The notes beneath the pieces are model-generated. The model ran no database searches, was not told the origin of the DNA, and saw only the letters and a program-made list of their open reading frames with translations. A DNA stretch of 64,000 nucleotides, taken from contig NZ_JAQTHV010000003.1 in assembly GCF_029433295.1 (NCBI RefSeq), positions 124,001 to 188,000 on the forward strand. The letters are read 5' to 3'. Position numbers and translations under genes: made by a program. Shown one piece after another: positions 8,032 through 17,640 of the stretch (the first letter of the stretch is position 1; every line of letters starts with the position of its first letter). Origin of the DNA: Bifidobacterium sp. ESL0784 (GTDB taxonomy: Bacteria > Actinomycetota > Actinomycetes > Actinomycetales > Bifidobacteriaceae).

Positions 8032-10770
8032 ATGACCACGGTTCCCACTACATTCGTCGAAGACGGGCCTTCCATGTCCAATGACAGCGAAGGCTCGGCT
8101 TCGACGTACCGTTCCGGCCACGGTTCCGGCACAGACGGCAATCCCCGGAACATACATCCCATTCACGAAACCGGCAGCCCAAACGTTAGCGAGCCAAACG
8201 ATGCCGACGGTTTCGCAGCAAGACTGAACGACATACGTTTCAGTTACGACGGCGGCAAATCATGGGCTTTGAATGGCGTCGACCTTGATATCCGCGTCGG
8301 CGAGCGTATTTGCCTGGTCGGCCCGAACGGATCGGGCAAATCCACGTTGGCACGCCTTGTCGCCGGCCTAGCGGCGCCCGATGACGGCTTGGTGAACTTG
8401 CTCGGTTATGATGTATTTTCTTCTGGCACACCTCATAGCGACCTATACCGCAAAGCCCGCAGGGATATCGGCGCGGTCTTTCAGAATCCGGCAGACCAGA
8501 TCATCACCACGGTCGTCGGCGATGACGTGGCGTTCGGACCGGAAAACCTTGCGCTTCAACCCGACGAGATCACTTCGCGGGTCGACGAATCGCTCGACGC
8601 CGTAGACATGCACGATTTCCTGCTTGATGACCCATCACGTATGAGTGGGGGTCAGCAGCAACGCATCGCCATCGCCGGAATACTGGCCATGCATCCCAAG
8701 ATGATCGTGCTCGACGAACCGACGGCGATGCTCGATCTCGAGGCGCAGCACGATGTGTTGCGCGTGCTCGACAACTTGCAGCAAAAAGGCACCACCATCG
8801 TCCATGTGACGCATCGGCCAGAGGAATTGAAACGGGCCGACCGCATCCTCGGTCTTGGAAACGGCAGATTGGTAGAGCTTTCGCAAACCCAGGCTGCATT
8901 GAAGCTTTCAGTGACCAATGCCGATGACACCGGCATGCTGAAACCCGATGGCTTGATTATTGACACCAATCCAGAAAAATCCGCCAATACAGCCTCGAAA
9001 GGCCGGCAAACGGCGAATGACGATACCGCATCGACAGATATGGCGAATCCCGAGATCGCTCGCAGTGAACCCGCCATCGCTTTCGATCATGTCTCGTTCC
9101 GCTACCCGAAATCCGACGTCGACACGCTGCATGATTTTTCCACGCGCATCGAGCAAGGCGAGGTTGTGGCCATCATGGGACGCAACGGCACCGGCAAATC
9201 CACACTGACCCGGCTGATGACCGCATTATCGAAACCCGATAGTGGCACCATCAAAGTGGCTGGCATTGACTTCGATTCCATGTCACGACGCGATAAGAAG
9301 GCGCTGCGTTCCAGCGTAGGGCTCGTGATGCAACAGCCGGAGCACCAGCTGTTCGCCGAAACCGTTCGGCAGGATGTGGCCTACGGTCCCAACAACCAAG
9401 GCCTGCCGCAGCAAGTGGTTAATCAGCGTGTGGATCGGGCATTGGCGTTGCTTGGTATCAGCGAACTCGCCGAGCGTTCCCCATTCTCGCTTTCCGGCGG
9501 GCAACAGCGGCTTGCGGCCATCGCCGGCATCATCGCCTGTGACCCGCGCATTCTTATTTTGGACGAACCGACCGCCGGTCTCGACGCCACCGCCAGCGAG
9601 CGCATCTACGCACTAGTCCGTACCCTCAACACGCACGGTGTCACAATAGTGCTCATCACCCATTCCCCGCGTCAGGCGCATCAGCTCGCTGATCGAGTCA
9701 TCATGCTCGGTGAGCCTGCGGAAAACGATCATGGCGTAAATAGCCTATCCGGCAATTCAAATCAAAATGTAACCACACAAGAAACGCCAGAACCAAACGA
9801 AAACGGCCAGAAACGAGATTCAACTGAACATTCTTCGGCCACCGAACATTTCAAATCATTCAAGGTCTCATCTGCAGCCAATCAAAACAACCAATCCACC
9901 GGCAACAATCAATCAACCAGCACACGTCAGTCCGGCGGCAGCAAACAATTTGCAGATAACGATAAGACTTCCAAAACCGCAGCACAACCGAGCATCATCG
10001 CTTGTCTCGACCCGCGCGTGAAACTGGTCGTATTTCTCGTGCTGATGTTCACGTCGTTCATGGTCAGTTCCCTGCCACAACTTGGTCTGACCGCACTGAT
10101 GGTCATCGTTCTTGCGGCCGCTGCGAAACTCGGCCCGAAACGTCTGTTCCGTTCGATGCGCGGATTTTTGGTATTGCTGTTGGTGATGGGCGTCATCAAC
10201 ATGCTCTTCGTACGTACCGGCAAACCTCTGGTGACCTTCTGGAATTTCCCAATCACCGACGAAGGCGTAATGGCCGCGGTACTCTATACCTGCCGTTTCG
10301 GACTGGTCATTCTGCTGGGAATCATCCTGTTGCAAACCACCACGCCCACGGCACTGACTGACGGATTCGGCTCTCTGCTTTCCCCGTTGCGTCGATTGGG
10401 CTTTCATACTCAGGAACTGGCGTTGGTGATGAGCCTTGCACTGCGCTTCCTGCCGACGCTGGCGGACGAGGCACACAACATCATGGACGCACAGGCGGCA
10501 CGAGGCGGCAGCATCGAAACCGGTTCCCCCACCAAACGAATCAAGGCGATAGTCGCCATCATCGTTCCCATTTTCGCCGGCGCGCTGCGGCATTCGGACA
10601 ATCTTTCGCTGGCGCTCGACGCACGTAGCTATGAGGAAGGCATTCACCGCACCCACTGGCACGCCATGCGTATAGCCGGCAAGGATGTGATGTTCATCGT
10701 TCTGTGCACACTGTATCTTGCCGTATTGCTGAGTCTTAAAATTGGGATTTTTTCGGTCGTACGACTATAG
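8032..10770 (+). CDS. ECF transporter energising module, two ATPases fused to EcfT
   Basis: This 912-residue protein contains what are usually three ECF subunits. The first ATPase has Walker A GPNGSGKST at about 97-105, signature MSGGQQQRIAIAG and Walker B MIVLDEPTAMLD. The second has GRNGTGKST, LSGGQQRLAAIAG and ILILDEPTAGLD. After a Gln/Asn/Ser-rich linker of about 90 residues comes an EcfT-like membrane domain with about five to six helices and the two coupling motifs AQAARGG and ALDARSYE. The first 60 residues are low-complexity. It follows the RibU gene by 13 bases and so probably energises riboflavin uptake, and perhaps other S components elsewhere in the genome. No frameshift is needed to join the domains. 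Confidence 0.95.
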   Translation: MTTVPTTFVEDGPSMSNDSEGSASTYRSGHGSGTDGNPRNIHPIHETGSPNVSEPNDADGFAARLNDIRFSYDGGKSWALNGVDLDIRVGERICLVGPNGSGKSTLARLVAGLAAPDDGLVNLLGYDVFSSGTPHSDLYRKARRDIGAVFQNPADQIITTVVGDDVAFGPENLALQPDEITSRVDESLDAVDMHDFLLDDPSRMSGGQQQRIAIAGILAMHPKMIVLDEPTAMLDLEAQHDVLRVLDNLQQKGTTIVHVTHRPEELKRADRILGLGNGRLVELSQTQAALKLSVTNADDTGMLKPDGLIIDTNPEKSANTASKGRQTANDDTASTDMANPEIARSEPAIAFDHVSFRYPKSDVDTLHDFSTRIEQGEVVAIMGRNGTGKSTLTRLMTALSKPDSGTIKVAGIDFDSMSRRDKKALRSSVGLVMQQPEHQLFAETVRQDVAYGPNNQGLPQQVVNQRVDRALALLGISELAERSPFSLSGGQQRLAAIAGIIACDPRILILDEPTAGLDATASERIYALVRTLNTHGVTIVLITHSPRQAHQLADRVIMLGEPAENDHGVNSLSGNSNQNVTTQETPEPNENGQKRDSTEHSSATEHFKSFKVSSAANQNNQSTGNNQSTSTRQSGGSKQFADNDKTSKTAAQPSIIACLDPRVKLVVFLVLMFTSFMVSSLPQLGLTALMVIVLAAAAKLGPKRLFRSMRGFLVLLLVMGVINMLFVRTGKPLVTFWNFPITDEGVMAAVLYTCRFGLVILLGIILLQTTTPTALTDGFGSLLSPLRRLGFHTQELALVMSLALRFLPTLADEAHNIMDAQAARGGSIETGSPTKRIKAIVAIIVPIFAGALRHSDNLSLALDARSYEEGIHRTHWHAMRIAGKDVMFIVLCTLYLAVLLSLKIGIFSVVRL

Positions 10771-10907
10771 GCAAGCCTCTGGAACCTCCTGGTGACACCG
10801 GCAAAAACGAAATGGCAAATTTATCTCTTCCGCGATGTTGTTTTCCAAATCCTGATAGAGTGGGATAGAGCTTGTTTTTAAACTGTTTTGCCTATCAAGG
10901 AGACGAT

Positions 10908-12254
10908 ATGCACGCACCACGTAATACCGCAATAGAACCATTCGCCATCGAACATGCCAGTGTAGCCACCGGCGACGTTGACGGCCGTACCTTAAACGAC
11001 ACCACCATCGTGGTCGACGGTCTGGGCAAGATTCGCAAAATCGGCCCTTCAACCGCGGTCGTGGTACCTCCGGGCTACCACCGCCTCGACGGCACTGGCA
11101 AGTTCGTCTCCCCCGGTATGATCAATGGCCACACCCACACCTTCTCGCAGGGCAAACCGCTCGACCCCAAGGGTAGCACGCCCGAAGGCCAGCGAAAAAC
11201 CGCGAAAATCATGCATTCGGCACCCGGCAAGCTCTTCATGTACGAGACCAGCAAGTCCAACATCATGACGCTGCTGAACTCCGGGGTCACCACGATCCGT
11301 ACCGTAGGCGACGTCGGCTATGAGGTCGTCGCCATACGCGACCGCATCAACGCCGGCAAGATGGTGGGTCCGCGCATCATGGCCGCCGGCCCGATGCTCG
11401 CGATTCCCGACGGACACGGCGCTCCACTGGTTGCCATGGAAAGCAGCACACCTGAAGAGGCTCGCAGCGAAGCCGAATACAGCATCGACCACGGCGTCAA
11501 CGCGCTGAAGATCGCTGCCACCGGCGGCGTCACTGACTCTCAGGTGCTCGGCGAGGCCGGCGCTCCGCAGATGACCGAAGAGCAGATGTGCGCAATCTGC
11601 GAAGCCGCACACGCCAACGACATCATCGTCGCCGCACACGCCCAAAGTGAGGAAGGTGTTCGTCGCGCATTGAAGGCGGGCGTCGATACCATCGAACATG
11701 GCTGCGCGCTAGATGACGAGCTGACCGACCTTTTCCTCAACAACCCGAACTCACTTCGCAGCTATAGCGCTTTGGAACCCACACTTTCCGCAGGCCTGCC
11801 AATGAAGTATCTTTCGCAGGAAACACTCAACATGACCGACATCCAGATGCAGAATTCAGTGCCCGTGGTCGAAGGCATGGTCAACGGGGCAAAGCAGGCG
11901 CATGAGGTCGGCATCAAGGTCGGCGTCGGCACCGACACCGCCATGCCGTTCGTGCCGCAGTACGGCACCTGGCGCGAAATGGCGTTGCTCGTCCGCTTCG
12001 CCGGTTTCACTCCTGCCGAAGCATTCCACGCCGGCACGCAGGTCACCGCCGAAATCCTGGGCTTAAGCGACGTGACTGGTTCCCTGGAGGTCGGCAAGTC
12101 CGCCGATCTGCTCGTCCTTGAAGAGAATCCGGTCGACAACCTGCGTACGCTTGAGAAACCACTGCTCGTGGTAGCCGCCGGCCACCCGATCTTCCATCCG
12201 CAGGTCGACCGTTTCGACGACATGGAAGCCCAGCTCGATGAGGCTTACAAGTAA
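10908..12254 (+). CDS. Metal-dependent amidohydrolase family protein
   Basis: A 448-residue cytoplasmic hydrolase of the amidohydrolase superfamily. The first metal-binding pair is in INGHTHTF (His75 and His77). Later ligands appear in IVAAHAQ and TIEHG, and the catalytic Asp is in VGTDTAM. The N- and C-terminal parts supply the small beta domain that flanks the barrel. It resembles the imidazolonepropionase/Xaa-Pro dipeptidase-like amidohydrolases; the substrate cannot be named. The ATG at 10908 is chosen because AAGGAG precedes it by 6 bases. The gene is isolated: an intergenic gap of about 135 bp lies upstream and a strong hairpin downstream. Confidence 0.88.
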   Translation: MHAPRNTAIEPFAIEHASVATGDVDGRTLNDTTIVVDGLGKIRKIGPSTAVVVPPGYHRLDGTGKFVSPGMINGHTHTFSQGKPLDPKGSTPEGQRKTAKIMHSAPGKLFMYETSKSNIMTLLNSGVTTIRTVGDVGYEVVAIRDRINAGKMVGPRIMAAGPMLAIPDGHGAPLVAMESSTPEEARSEAEYSIDHGVNALKIAATGGVTDSQVLGEAGAPQMTEEQMCAICEAAHANDIIVAAHAQSEEGVRRALKAGVDTIEHGCALDDELTDLFLNNPNSLRSYSALEPTLSAGLPMKYLSQETLNMTDIQMQNSVPVVEGMVNGAKQAHEVGIKVGVGTDTAMPFVPQYGTWREMALLVRFAGFTPAEAFHAGTQVTAEILGLSDVTGSLEVGKSADLLVLEENPVDNLRTLEKPLLVVAAGHPIFHPQVDRFDDMEAQLDEAYK

Positions 12255-12282
12255 AGCCTGATTTGTTTCAGGATTGTATACG

Positions 12283-12325
12283 AAGGAATCCGCCACTGAT
12301 CATGTGCATCAGTGGCGGATTCCTT
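12283..12325. terminator. Bidirectional hairpin terminator between convergent genes
   Basis: A perfect 18-bp inverted repeat (12283-12300 and 12308-12325) has a 7-base loop. It lies between the amidohydrolase gene (plus) and the 2-hydroxyacid dehydrogenase gene (minus). The tails are only moderately T-rich. Confidence 0.75.
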
Positions 12326-12458
12326 GTAGCTTCTTTATCGGTTATATTTCATTCATGTGGATTGTCTTATTGACGCCTATTCCAATCATCGAATCATAAG
12401 AATATCGAGCTTCTCTCAATCATCCGCAGAAAACAAGCAGACAGGACATACTTGGAAC

Positions 12459-13451
12459 TCAGCGATGGGCATTGTCCTGGAGCGGCTCGCCATTGGCATA
12501 GCGACGAACGTTGGCCACCGCGATATCGACAATATGGGCATCATTGGTGGCCAAGTGGCTGCCGCCGGCGACATGCGGGGTCATGATGCAACGGGGCTCA
12601 TCCCAAAGCGGGTGGGAAGCGGGCAGAGGTTCGGTTTCGAACACGTCGACACCGGCACCGCGAATCTCCTTGCGGTTTAAAGCTTCGGCCAGAGCATCAT
12701 CATCGACCGCATCGCCGCGACCGCCGTTGATGACGATGGCATCTTTCTTCAGCATTGCAAGCCTGCGCGCATCGATCAGATGATGAGTATCGGCAGCCCT
12801 TGGCAAAGACAGCGCAACCACATCAGCCTGCGGCAACAGCTCGTCAAGCTCATCGAATCCGTGCATCTCATCAATGCCGTCGACGGGTTTGTTGGCGCTA
12901 CGACGCACACCGACAGTATGCATGCCGGCGCCCTTGGCGAGACCCGCGAAGTGTGAGCCGATGTCGCCGGTGCCGATGACCAACGCGGTCGCGCCCTTCG
13001 GCGTGAGCACAGTACCTTCGTCCATCCATTGATGCGCTTCTTGATTTCGAACATAGAGCGTAAAGTTCTTCATCAATGCCCACATCATCGCGATCATGTG
13101 CTCGGAAACGGACTGGCCGTAAGCTCCAGTAGCACTGGTGACTGTCACGCCTTCGGGCAAGACGCCTGGCTTGATATATGCGTCGACACCGGCGCTCCAG
13201 GTCTGCAGCCACTCGAGGCTGGTGAATTGGTCGGCGATGGCCGGATCGAAGTTGCCCAGCACCGCCGTGGCTTTTCCTCGCAGTTCCTCGGGAATCTCTG
13301 CCCTGACCTTCATATCACCGTAGTGCTCGGGATCTCCACAGAATTTGATGGGCACATCTCCGGCCGCATCGAGGAAACGCCGCCTGTCCTTTTCGTCAAC
13401 AGGTATGCAGCTGACGATAAGTTTTTCACCCTTGTTGGTTTTGTCTGCCAT
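12459..13451 (-). CDS. D-isomer-specific 2-hydroxyacid dehydrogenase
   Basis: A 330-residue NAD(P)-dependent oxidoreductase acting on a 2-hydroxy or 2-oxo acid. The dinucleotide-binding motif IGTGDIGSHFA is at about 160-170, the catalytic Arg is in INGGRGDAV, Glu is in VDVFETEPLP, and His is in TPHVAGGSH. ATG 13451 is used because GGAG precedes it by 5 bases; a GTG two codons upstream overlaps that site. The substrate is unknown; phosphoglycerate dehydrogenase is unlikely because there is no C-terminal ACT domain. The gene converges on the amidohydrolase gene across a shared hairpin. Confidence 0.9.
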   Translation of the reverse strand: MADKTNKGEKLIVSCIPVDEKDRRRFLDAAGDVPIKFCGDPEHYGDMKVRAEIPEELRGKATAVLGNFDPAIADQFTSLEWLQTWSAGVDAYIKPGVLPEGVTVTSATGAYGQSVSEHMIAMMWALMKNFTLYVRNQEAHQWMDEGTVLTPKGATALVIGTGDIGSHFAGLAKGAGMHTVGVRRSANKPVDGIDEMHGFDELDELLPQADVVALSLPRAADTHHLIDARRLAMLKKDAIVINGGRGDAVDDDALAEALNRKEIRGAGVDVFETEPLPASHPLWDEPRCIMTPHVAGGSHLATNDAHIVDIAVANVRRYANGEPLQDNAHR

Positions 13452-13500
13452 CGACACTCCTTAATTAATTTATTCTTTAATAATACTAACTATTTTTTGA

Positions 13501-14916
13501 CTATTTGTTTTGAATCTCGCCGGACTTGTCGTCTGGCTCTTCTCGTCTTTTGGCGTTGTCTCCATGAAGGATCCCGCGAATCTTCTCCAGCCTCGGTCCG
13601 ACCTCACGCTCATAACCACGATCGTTGGGATGGTAGTATTCGCGGCCAACCAGCTCGTCGGGCATATATTGCTGAGTGGCAACGGCTCCCGGCACGTCAT
13701 GAGCGTAGACATAGCCTTCCTTGTTGCCCCAGTCCTTCATGAGTTTGGTCGGAGCGTTGCGCAGCCACAACGGCACCTGACCAATCATGCCCGAATCGAC
13801 GTCGGCGAGCGCCTGATTGATGGCGTTGTAGCTGGCGTTGGACTTGGGAGCCGTGGCCACTGCAATTACCGCCTCCGAAAGGATAATCCGTGCCTCAGGC
13901 ATGCCGACCATGGCAACCGCCTGCGCCGCGGCAACAGTGAGTTCGAGAATCTGCGGTGCGGCCATGCCAACCTCTTCAGCCGAGGCGATCATGATACGGC
14001 GGGCGATAAAACGTGGGTCTTCCCCCGCCCGCAACATGCGAGCCAGATAGTGCAATGCAGCATCCGGATCCGATCCCCGCATCGATTTGATGAACGCGGA
14101 AGCGACATCGTAATGGTCGTCGCCATCCTTGTCGTAGCGCACGGTCGCCGAATCCATGACTTTCGAGACGATATCGGGAGTGATAACCGGCTTGCGAGCA
14201 CCTTTCTTGCGTTCCTTGTCACCGGTGACCGCACCGGCAGCCGCCTCGAGGATGGTCAACGTCTTGCGTCCGTCGCCTCCAGCCATGCGGATGATCTCAT
14301 TTACCGCTTCGTCGCTGGCTTTCACTTCACCTTTAAGCCCGTGCTCACTTTCCAGCGCACGGGTGATCAAGGTCTTCAAATCGTCAGGTTCCAACGATTC
14401 AAGTTTGACGACCACCGACCGGCTCAGCAACGGCTTATTGATGGAAAAACTTGGATTTTCCGTGGTCGCACCGATGAAGGTGACATCGCGGTTCTCGACA
14501 CTGGGGAGCAGCGCATCCTGCTGGGATTTGGAAAAACGGTGAACCTCGTCAATAAACAGCACGGTCTCCCGCCCTTGCGTCACCAACCGCTCATGGGCGC
14601 GTTGCAAGACGGCACGCACATCCTTGACGCCGGAAGTGACGGCGGAAAGCTCCTCAAAATCGCGTCCAGATTGTTGCGCGACGATATAGGCCAACGTGGT
14701 CTTGCCAACTCCGGGAGGACCGAACAGAATAATCGAGCTTGGCGCAGTCAGCGACCCTTTCGACGCGGGGCTGGCGAGCCTGCGCAACGGCGATCCCTCG
14801 CCCAGCACCTGCTGCTGGCCCACCACATCATCAAGCGTCGTCGGCCGCATGCGCACGGCAAGCGGACGGGTCACGTCTTCGGGCGCATCGGCGGCGCTGA
14901 ACAAGTCTTCGGTCAT
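13501..14916 (-). CDS. rarA: Replication-associated recombination protein A (AAA+ ATPase)
   Basis: This 471-residue clamp-loader-like ATPase (MgsA/RarA) acts at stalled replication forks. Walker A is FGPPGVGKTT at about 65-74, Walker B is LFIDEVHRFSK, sensor 1 is FIGATTENPSF, and the C-terminal part contains the SAEEVGMA helix typical of the family. The N-terminus (MTEDLFS, then AVRMRPTTLDDVVGQ) also matches the family pattern. It sits 65 bp downstream of the helicase gene on the same strand, so the two may share a transcript, although both are common stand-alone genes. Confidence 0.94.
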   Translation of the reverse strand: MTEDLFSAADAPEDVTRPLAVRMRPTTLDDVVGQQQVLGEGSPLRRLASPASKGSLTAPSSIILFGPPGVGKTTLAYIVAQQSGRDFEELSAVTSGVKDVRAVLQRAHERLVTQGRETVLFIDEVHRFSKSQQDALLPSVENRDVTFIGATTENPSFSINKPLLSRSVVVKLESLEPDDLKTLITRALESEHGLKGEVKASDEAVNEIIRMAGGDGRKTLTILEAAAGAVTGDKERKKGARKPVITPDIVSKVMDSATVRYDKDGDDHYDVASAFIKSMRGSDPDAALHYLARMLRAGEDPRFIARRIMIASAEEVGMAAPQILELTVAAAQAVAMVGMPEARIILSEAVIAVATAPKSNASYNAINQALADVDSGMIGQVPLWLRNAPTKLMKDWGNKEGYVYAHDVPGAVATQQYMPDELVGREYYHPNDRGYEREVGPRLEKIRGILHGDNAKRREEPDDKSGEIQNK

Positions 14917-14981
14917 GCTTTCACCTTACCCCACTATTCGAACATTTGTTCGTATACTATGCGAATCAAGCACTCTTCCTA

Positions 14982-17552
14982 TCAGTCAAGCCCGTCGTTA
15001 TTGACACGATAATCCAGAAAGACCACCTCGCCGCTTTCCTGTGTGGCATCAAGGTCGACAGTGCCGGTGATGGCCCAGTCGTGGTCGCCGTCGGAATCGT
15101 CGATAATCTGCCGCACTTTCCAGGTGTGCTCCTTGGCCTCGTTGCGATCATCCAGAATGAAAAGATCGCCGCTGCGGGCCTTTTGATCGATGCCGACATA
15201 CTCGTGTTCGTCGTAGTAGTCGTCGAGCGCGTCCTCCCATTCGTGCACACCGTAACCCCAGTCCTTGTCGAGCGCACCAAGCTCCTCCGGCCTGTCCTGA
15301 TCCATGAGCTGGATACGGCGGAACATGGCGTTGCGGATGAGCACGATGAGTCCGCGTCTGTCCTCCACCACAGCAGCCTTGCCACCCGGCGCGGCGGCGG
15401 TCAGCGCGGCGCTTTCAGCATCGGCGGCGGAATCGCCTCCGGCATTCTCCCATTCGTCGACCAAACTGGAATCGACGGAACGCACGACCACACGCAGCCA
15501 GGAAATGATGTCTTCCAGCTCGTCGTTGCGTTTTTCGACGGGGACGGTACGCGCCAACGAACGGTAGGCGTCGGAAAGGTAGCGCAATAGCGTGCCTTCG
15601 CTCCTCGCTATGTTGTAGCGGGCGATGTAGCCGGTGAAATCGCTGGCCGTCTCCACCATGTCGCGCACCACGGATTTGGGACTGAGCTCGTAGTCATTGG
15701 CCCACGGCACATCGCGGCGGTATTCGTCGAAGGCGGCATCAAGCATTGCCTCGAGTGGCTTGGGCCAGGTGACTTCCTGCAGCTTGTCAATGCGCTCGTC
15801 GTAGTCGAGCCCATCGGCCTTCATTTCGGCCATCGCCTTGTCACGAGCCTGCCGTTGCTGGGCTTTCAGGACCTGTTTCGGGTCTTCGAGCGTCGCCTCG
15901 ACCATAGAGATGACATCCAGCGCGTAGGTATCGGATTCCGGATCAAGCAGTTCCAGCGCCGCCAAAAGGAACGGTGAAAGCGGCTGGTCGAGCGCGAAGT
16001 TGTCCGGCACGTCGACGGCGAGGAAGTAATCCTTGCCACCACGGCCGTTGTCTTCCGCTTCGATGAAAGACGAATCGAACATGGTCTGGAAGATTTCGTC
16101 AGCGCGCTCGTACAGATGTTCCTTCTGCTCGGGGGTCTGTGAGGAGTCGTCGATGAGCTTGTCGATGCGGGCCCGCGCGTCGCCACCCTGTGCCACTTCG
16201 TTCAAGACCATGGAATGGCTGATTTTCATATGTGGCACAAGGGTTTCGGGTGCGGCTTCGATGAGCTTGTCGAACGTCCCCTTGTTCCAGGTGACGAAAC
16301 CCTCCTGCGGTTTCTTGCGCTTGATCTTCTTGAGTTTCTTCGGGTCTCCGTTGGCTTTGGCGATGGCTCGCGCATTCTCGATCTCAAATTCAGGCGCCTC
16401 GGCCACCACCAGACCTTCGGTGTCGAAGCCCATGCGTCCGGCACGTCCGGCGATCTGATGGAACTCGCGGGCGCGCAGCTTGCGCATCTTGAACCCGTCG
16501 AATTTGGTGAGCTGGGTCAAGACGACCGAATGAATCGGCACATTGATGCCCACACCGAGCGTATCGGTGCCGCAGATGACCGGCAGCAGGCCTTGCTGGG
16601 CGAGCTGCTCAACCAAACGCCGGTAGCGCGGCAGCATACCCGCGTGATGGATGCCGACGCCGGTACGCAGTAGCCGTTGCAGAATCTTGCCAAACGCCGT
16701 TGTGAAGCGAGTTCCTTTGATGGCTTCGGTGATGGCCTTACGTTGCTCCTTGCTGGAGACACCAGTACTGGCAAGCGCCTGTGCGGTTTCGAGCGCTGCA
16801 TCCTGTGAAAAATGAACGACATAAATAGGAGTATCGCTGCGGTTGAACAGCAGTTCCACAGTACCGGCAAGTTGCTTATCGGTGTATTCGTAGCTCAGCG
16901 GCACCGGTCTCGGCGCATCGTCGATGACATCTACATCGCGCCGAGTAATGTCCTCGAGCTTGTCGGCGATGGCGTTGACATTGCCGAGCGTCGCGCTCAT
17001 CAAAAGGAATTGCGTTTTGGGAAGCGTCAGCAGCGGCACCTGCCAAGCCCACCCGCGGTCAGCATCGCCGTAATAATGGAACTCGTCCATCGCCACACAG
17101 CCGATATCGGCGTTCACGCCCTCACGCAGCGCCTGATTGGCCAGGATCTCCGCGGTGCAGCAGATAATCGGCGCGTCGGAATTGATGCTGGTATCACCGG
17201 TAATCATACCGACATTGTCACGTCCGAATGCCTCGACCAAATCGAAGAATTTCTCGGAAACCAAAGCCTTGATGGGCGCAGTGTAATATGAACGCCGTCC
17301 GGTACACAGCGCCGCAAAATGCATGCCCAGCGCCACCAGCGATTTGCCGGAACCGGTAGGCGTGCTCAAAATGACATGGTCACCGGCCAAGAGATCCATG
17401 ACGGCCTCTTCCTGATGCGGCCACGGATCAATCCCCTTGACATCCTTGACCCATCCGAAGAACCTATCGTAAATCTCGTCGGCGTCGATATTGCGTTTCT
17501 CGTCCCCGTCGCCGTCCCAACTTGGTGCCAACTGACCTAAACTCTGTGCCAT
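14982..17552 (-). CDS. Ski2/Dob10-like DEAD/DEAH helicase with C-terminal DUF3516
   Basis: This 856-residue superfamily 2 helicase shows motif I STPTGSGKS (63-71), motif II DEFH (156-159), motif III MSATLG, and motif VI HQIAGRAGRMG. The C-terminal 450 residues carry the DUF3516 region found in actinobacterial homologues and probably bind or thread RNA. Role in RNA processing or decay is inferred from the Ski2-type core. The start ATG at 17552 follows a short intergenic gap that contains the terminator hairpin of the glutamate transporter operon. No partner nuclease is encoded nearby. Confidence 0.92.
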   Translation of the reverse strand: MAQSLGQLAPSWDGDGDEKRNIDADEIYDRFFGWVKDVKGIDPWPHQEEAVMDLLAGDHVILSTPTGSGKSLVALGMHFAALCTGRRSYYTAPIKALVSEKFFDLVEAFGRDNVGMITGDTSINSDAPIICCTAEILANQALREGVNADIGCVAMDEFHYYGDADRGWAWQVPLLTLPKTQFLLMSATLGNVNAIADKLEDITRRDVDVIDDAPRPVPLSYEYTDKQLAGTVELLFNRSDTPIYVVHFSQDAALETAQALASTGVSSKEQRKAITEAIKGTRFTTAFGKILQRLLRTGVGIHHAGMLPRYRRLVEQLAQQGLLPVICGTDTLGVGINVPIHSVVLTQLTKFDGFKMRKLRAREFHQIAGRAGRMGFDTEGLVVAEAPEFEIENARAIAKANGDPKKLKKIKRKKPQEGFVTWNKGTFDKLIEAAPETLVPHMKISHSMVLNEVAQGGDARARIDKLIDDSSQTPEQKEHLYERADEIFQTMFDSSFIEAEDNGRGGKDYFLAVDVPDNFALDQPLSPFLLAALELLDPESDTYALDVISMVEATLEDPKQVLKAQQRQARDKAMAEMKADGLDYDERIDKLQEVTWPKPLEAMLDAAFDEYRRDVPWANDYELSPKSVVRDMVETASDFTGYIARYNIARSEGTLLRYLSDAYRSLARTVPVEKRNDELEDIISWLRVVVRSVDSSLVDEWENAGGDSAADAESAALTAAAPGGKAAVVEDRRGLIVLIRNAMFRRIQLMDQDRPEELGALDKDWGYGVHEWEDALDDYYDEHEYVGIDQKARSGDLFILDDRNEAKEHTWKVRQIIDDSDGDHDWAITGTVDLDATQESGEVVFLDYRVNNDGLD

Positions 17553-17583
17553 AATCCCAACTCTATCGTCCGCTCACTACGGA

Positions 17584-17619
17584 AAATGGCGACCATCGGA
17601 AAACCGATAGCCACCATTT
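17584..17619 (-). terminator. Terminator hairpin after the GluABCD-type operon
   Basis: A 16-bp stem (17584-17599 with 17604-17619) has a 4-base loop. It pairs fully, with three G-U pairs, only when read on the minus strand. It lies 21 bases past the last permease gene. Confidence 0.6.
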
Positions 17620-17640
17620 CATACGATTTGCAGCTGCTAA

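Noticed and set aside
13510-15012. Plus-strand open frame of 500 codons
   Set aside because: It is antisense to rarA, whose AAA+ motifs are unambiguous.
15000-17000. Possible frameshift in the helicase gene because of many overlapping frames
   Set aside because: The 856-codon minus-strand frame is continuous and all helicase motifs occur in order.
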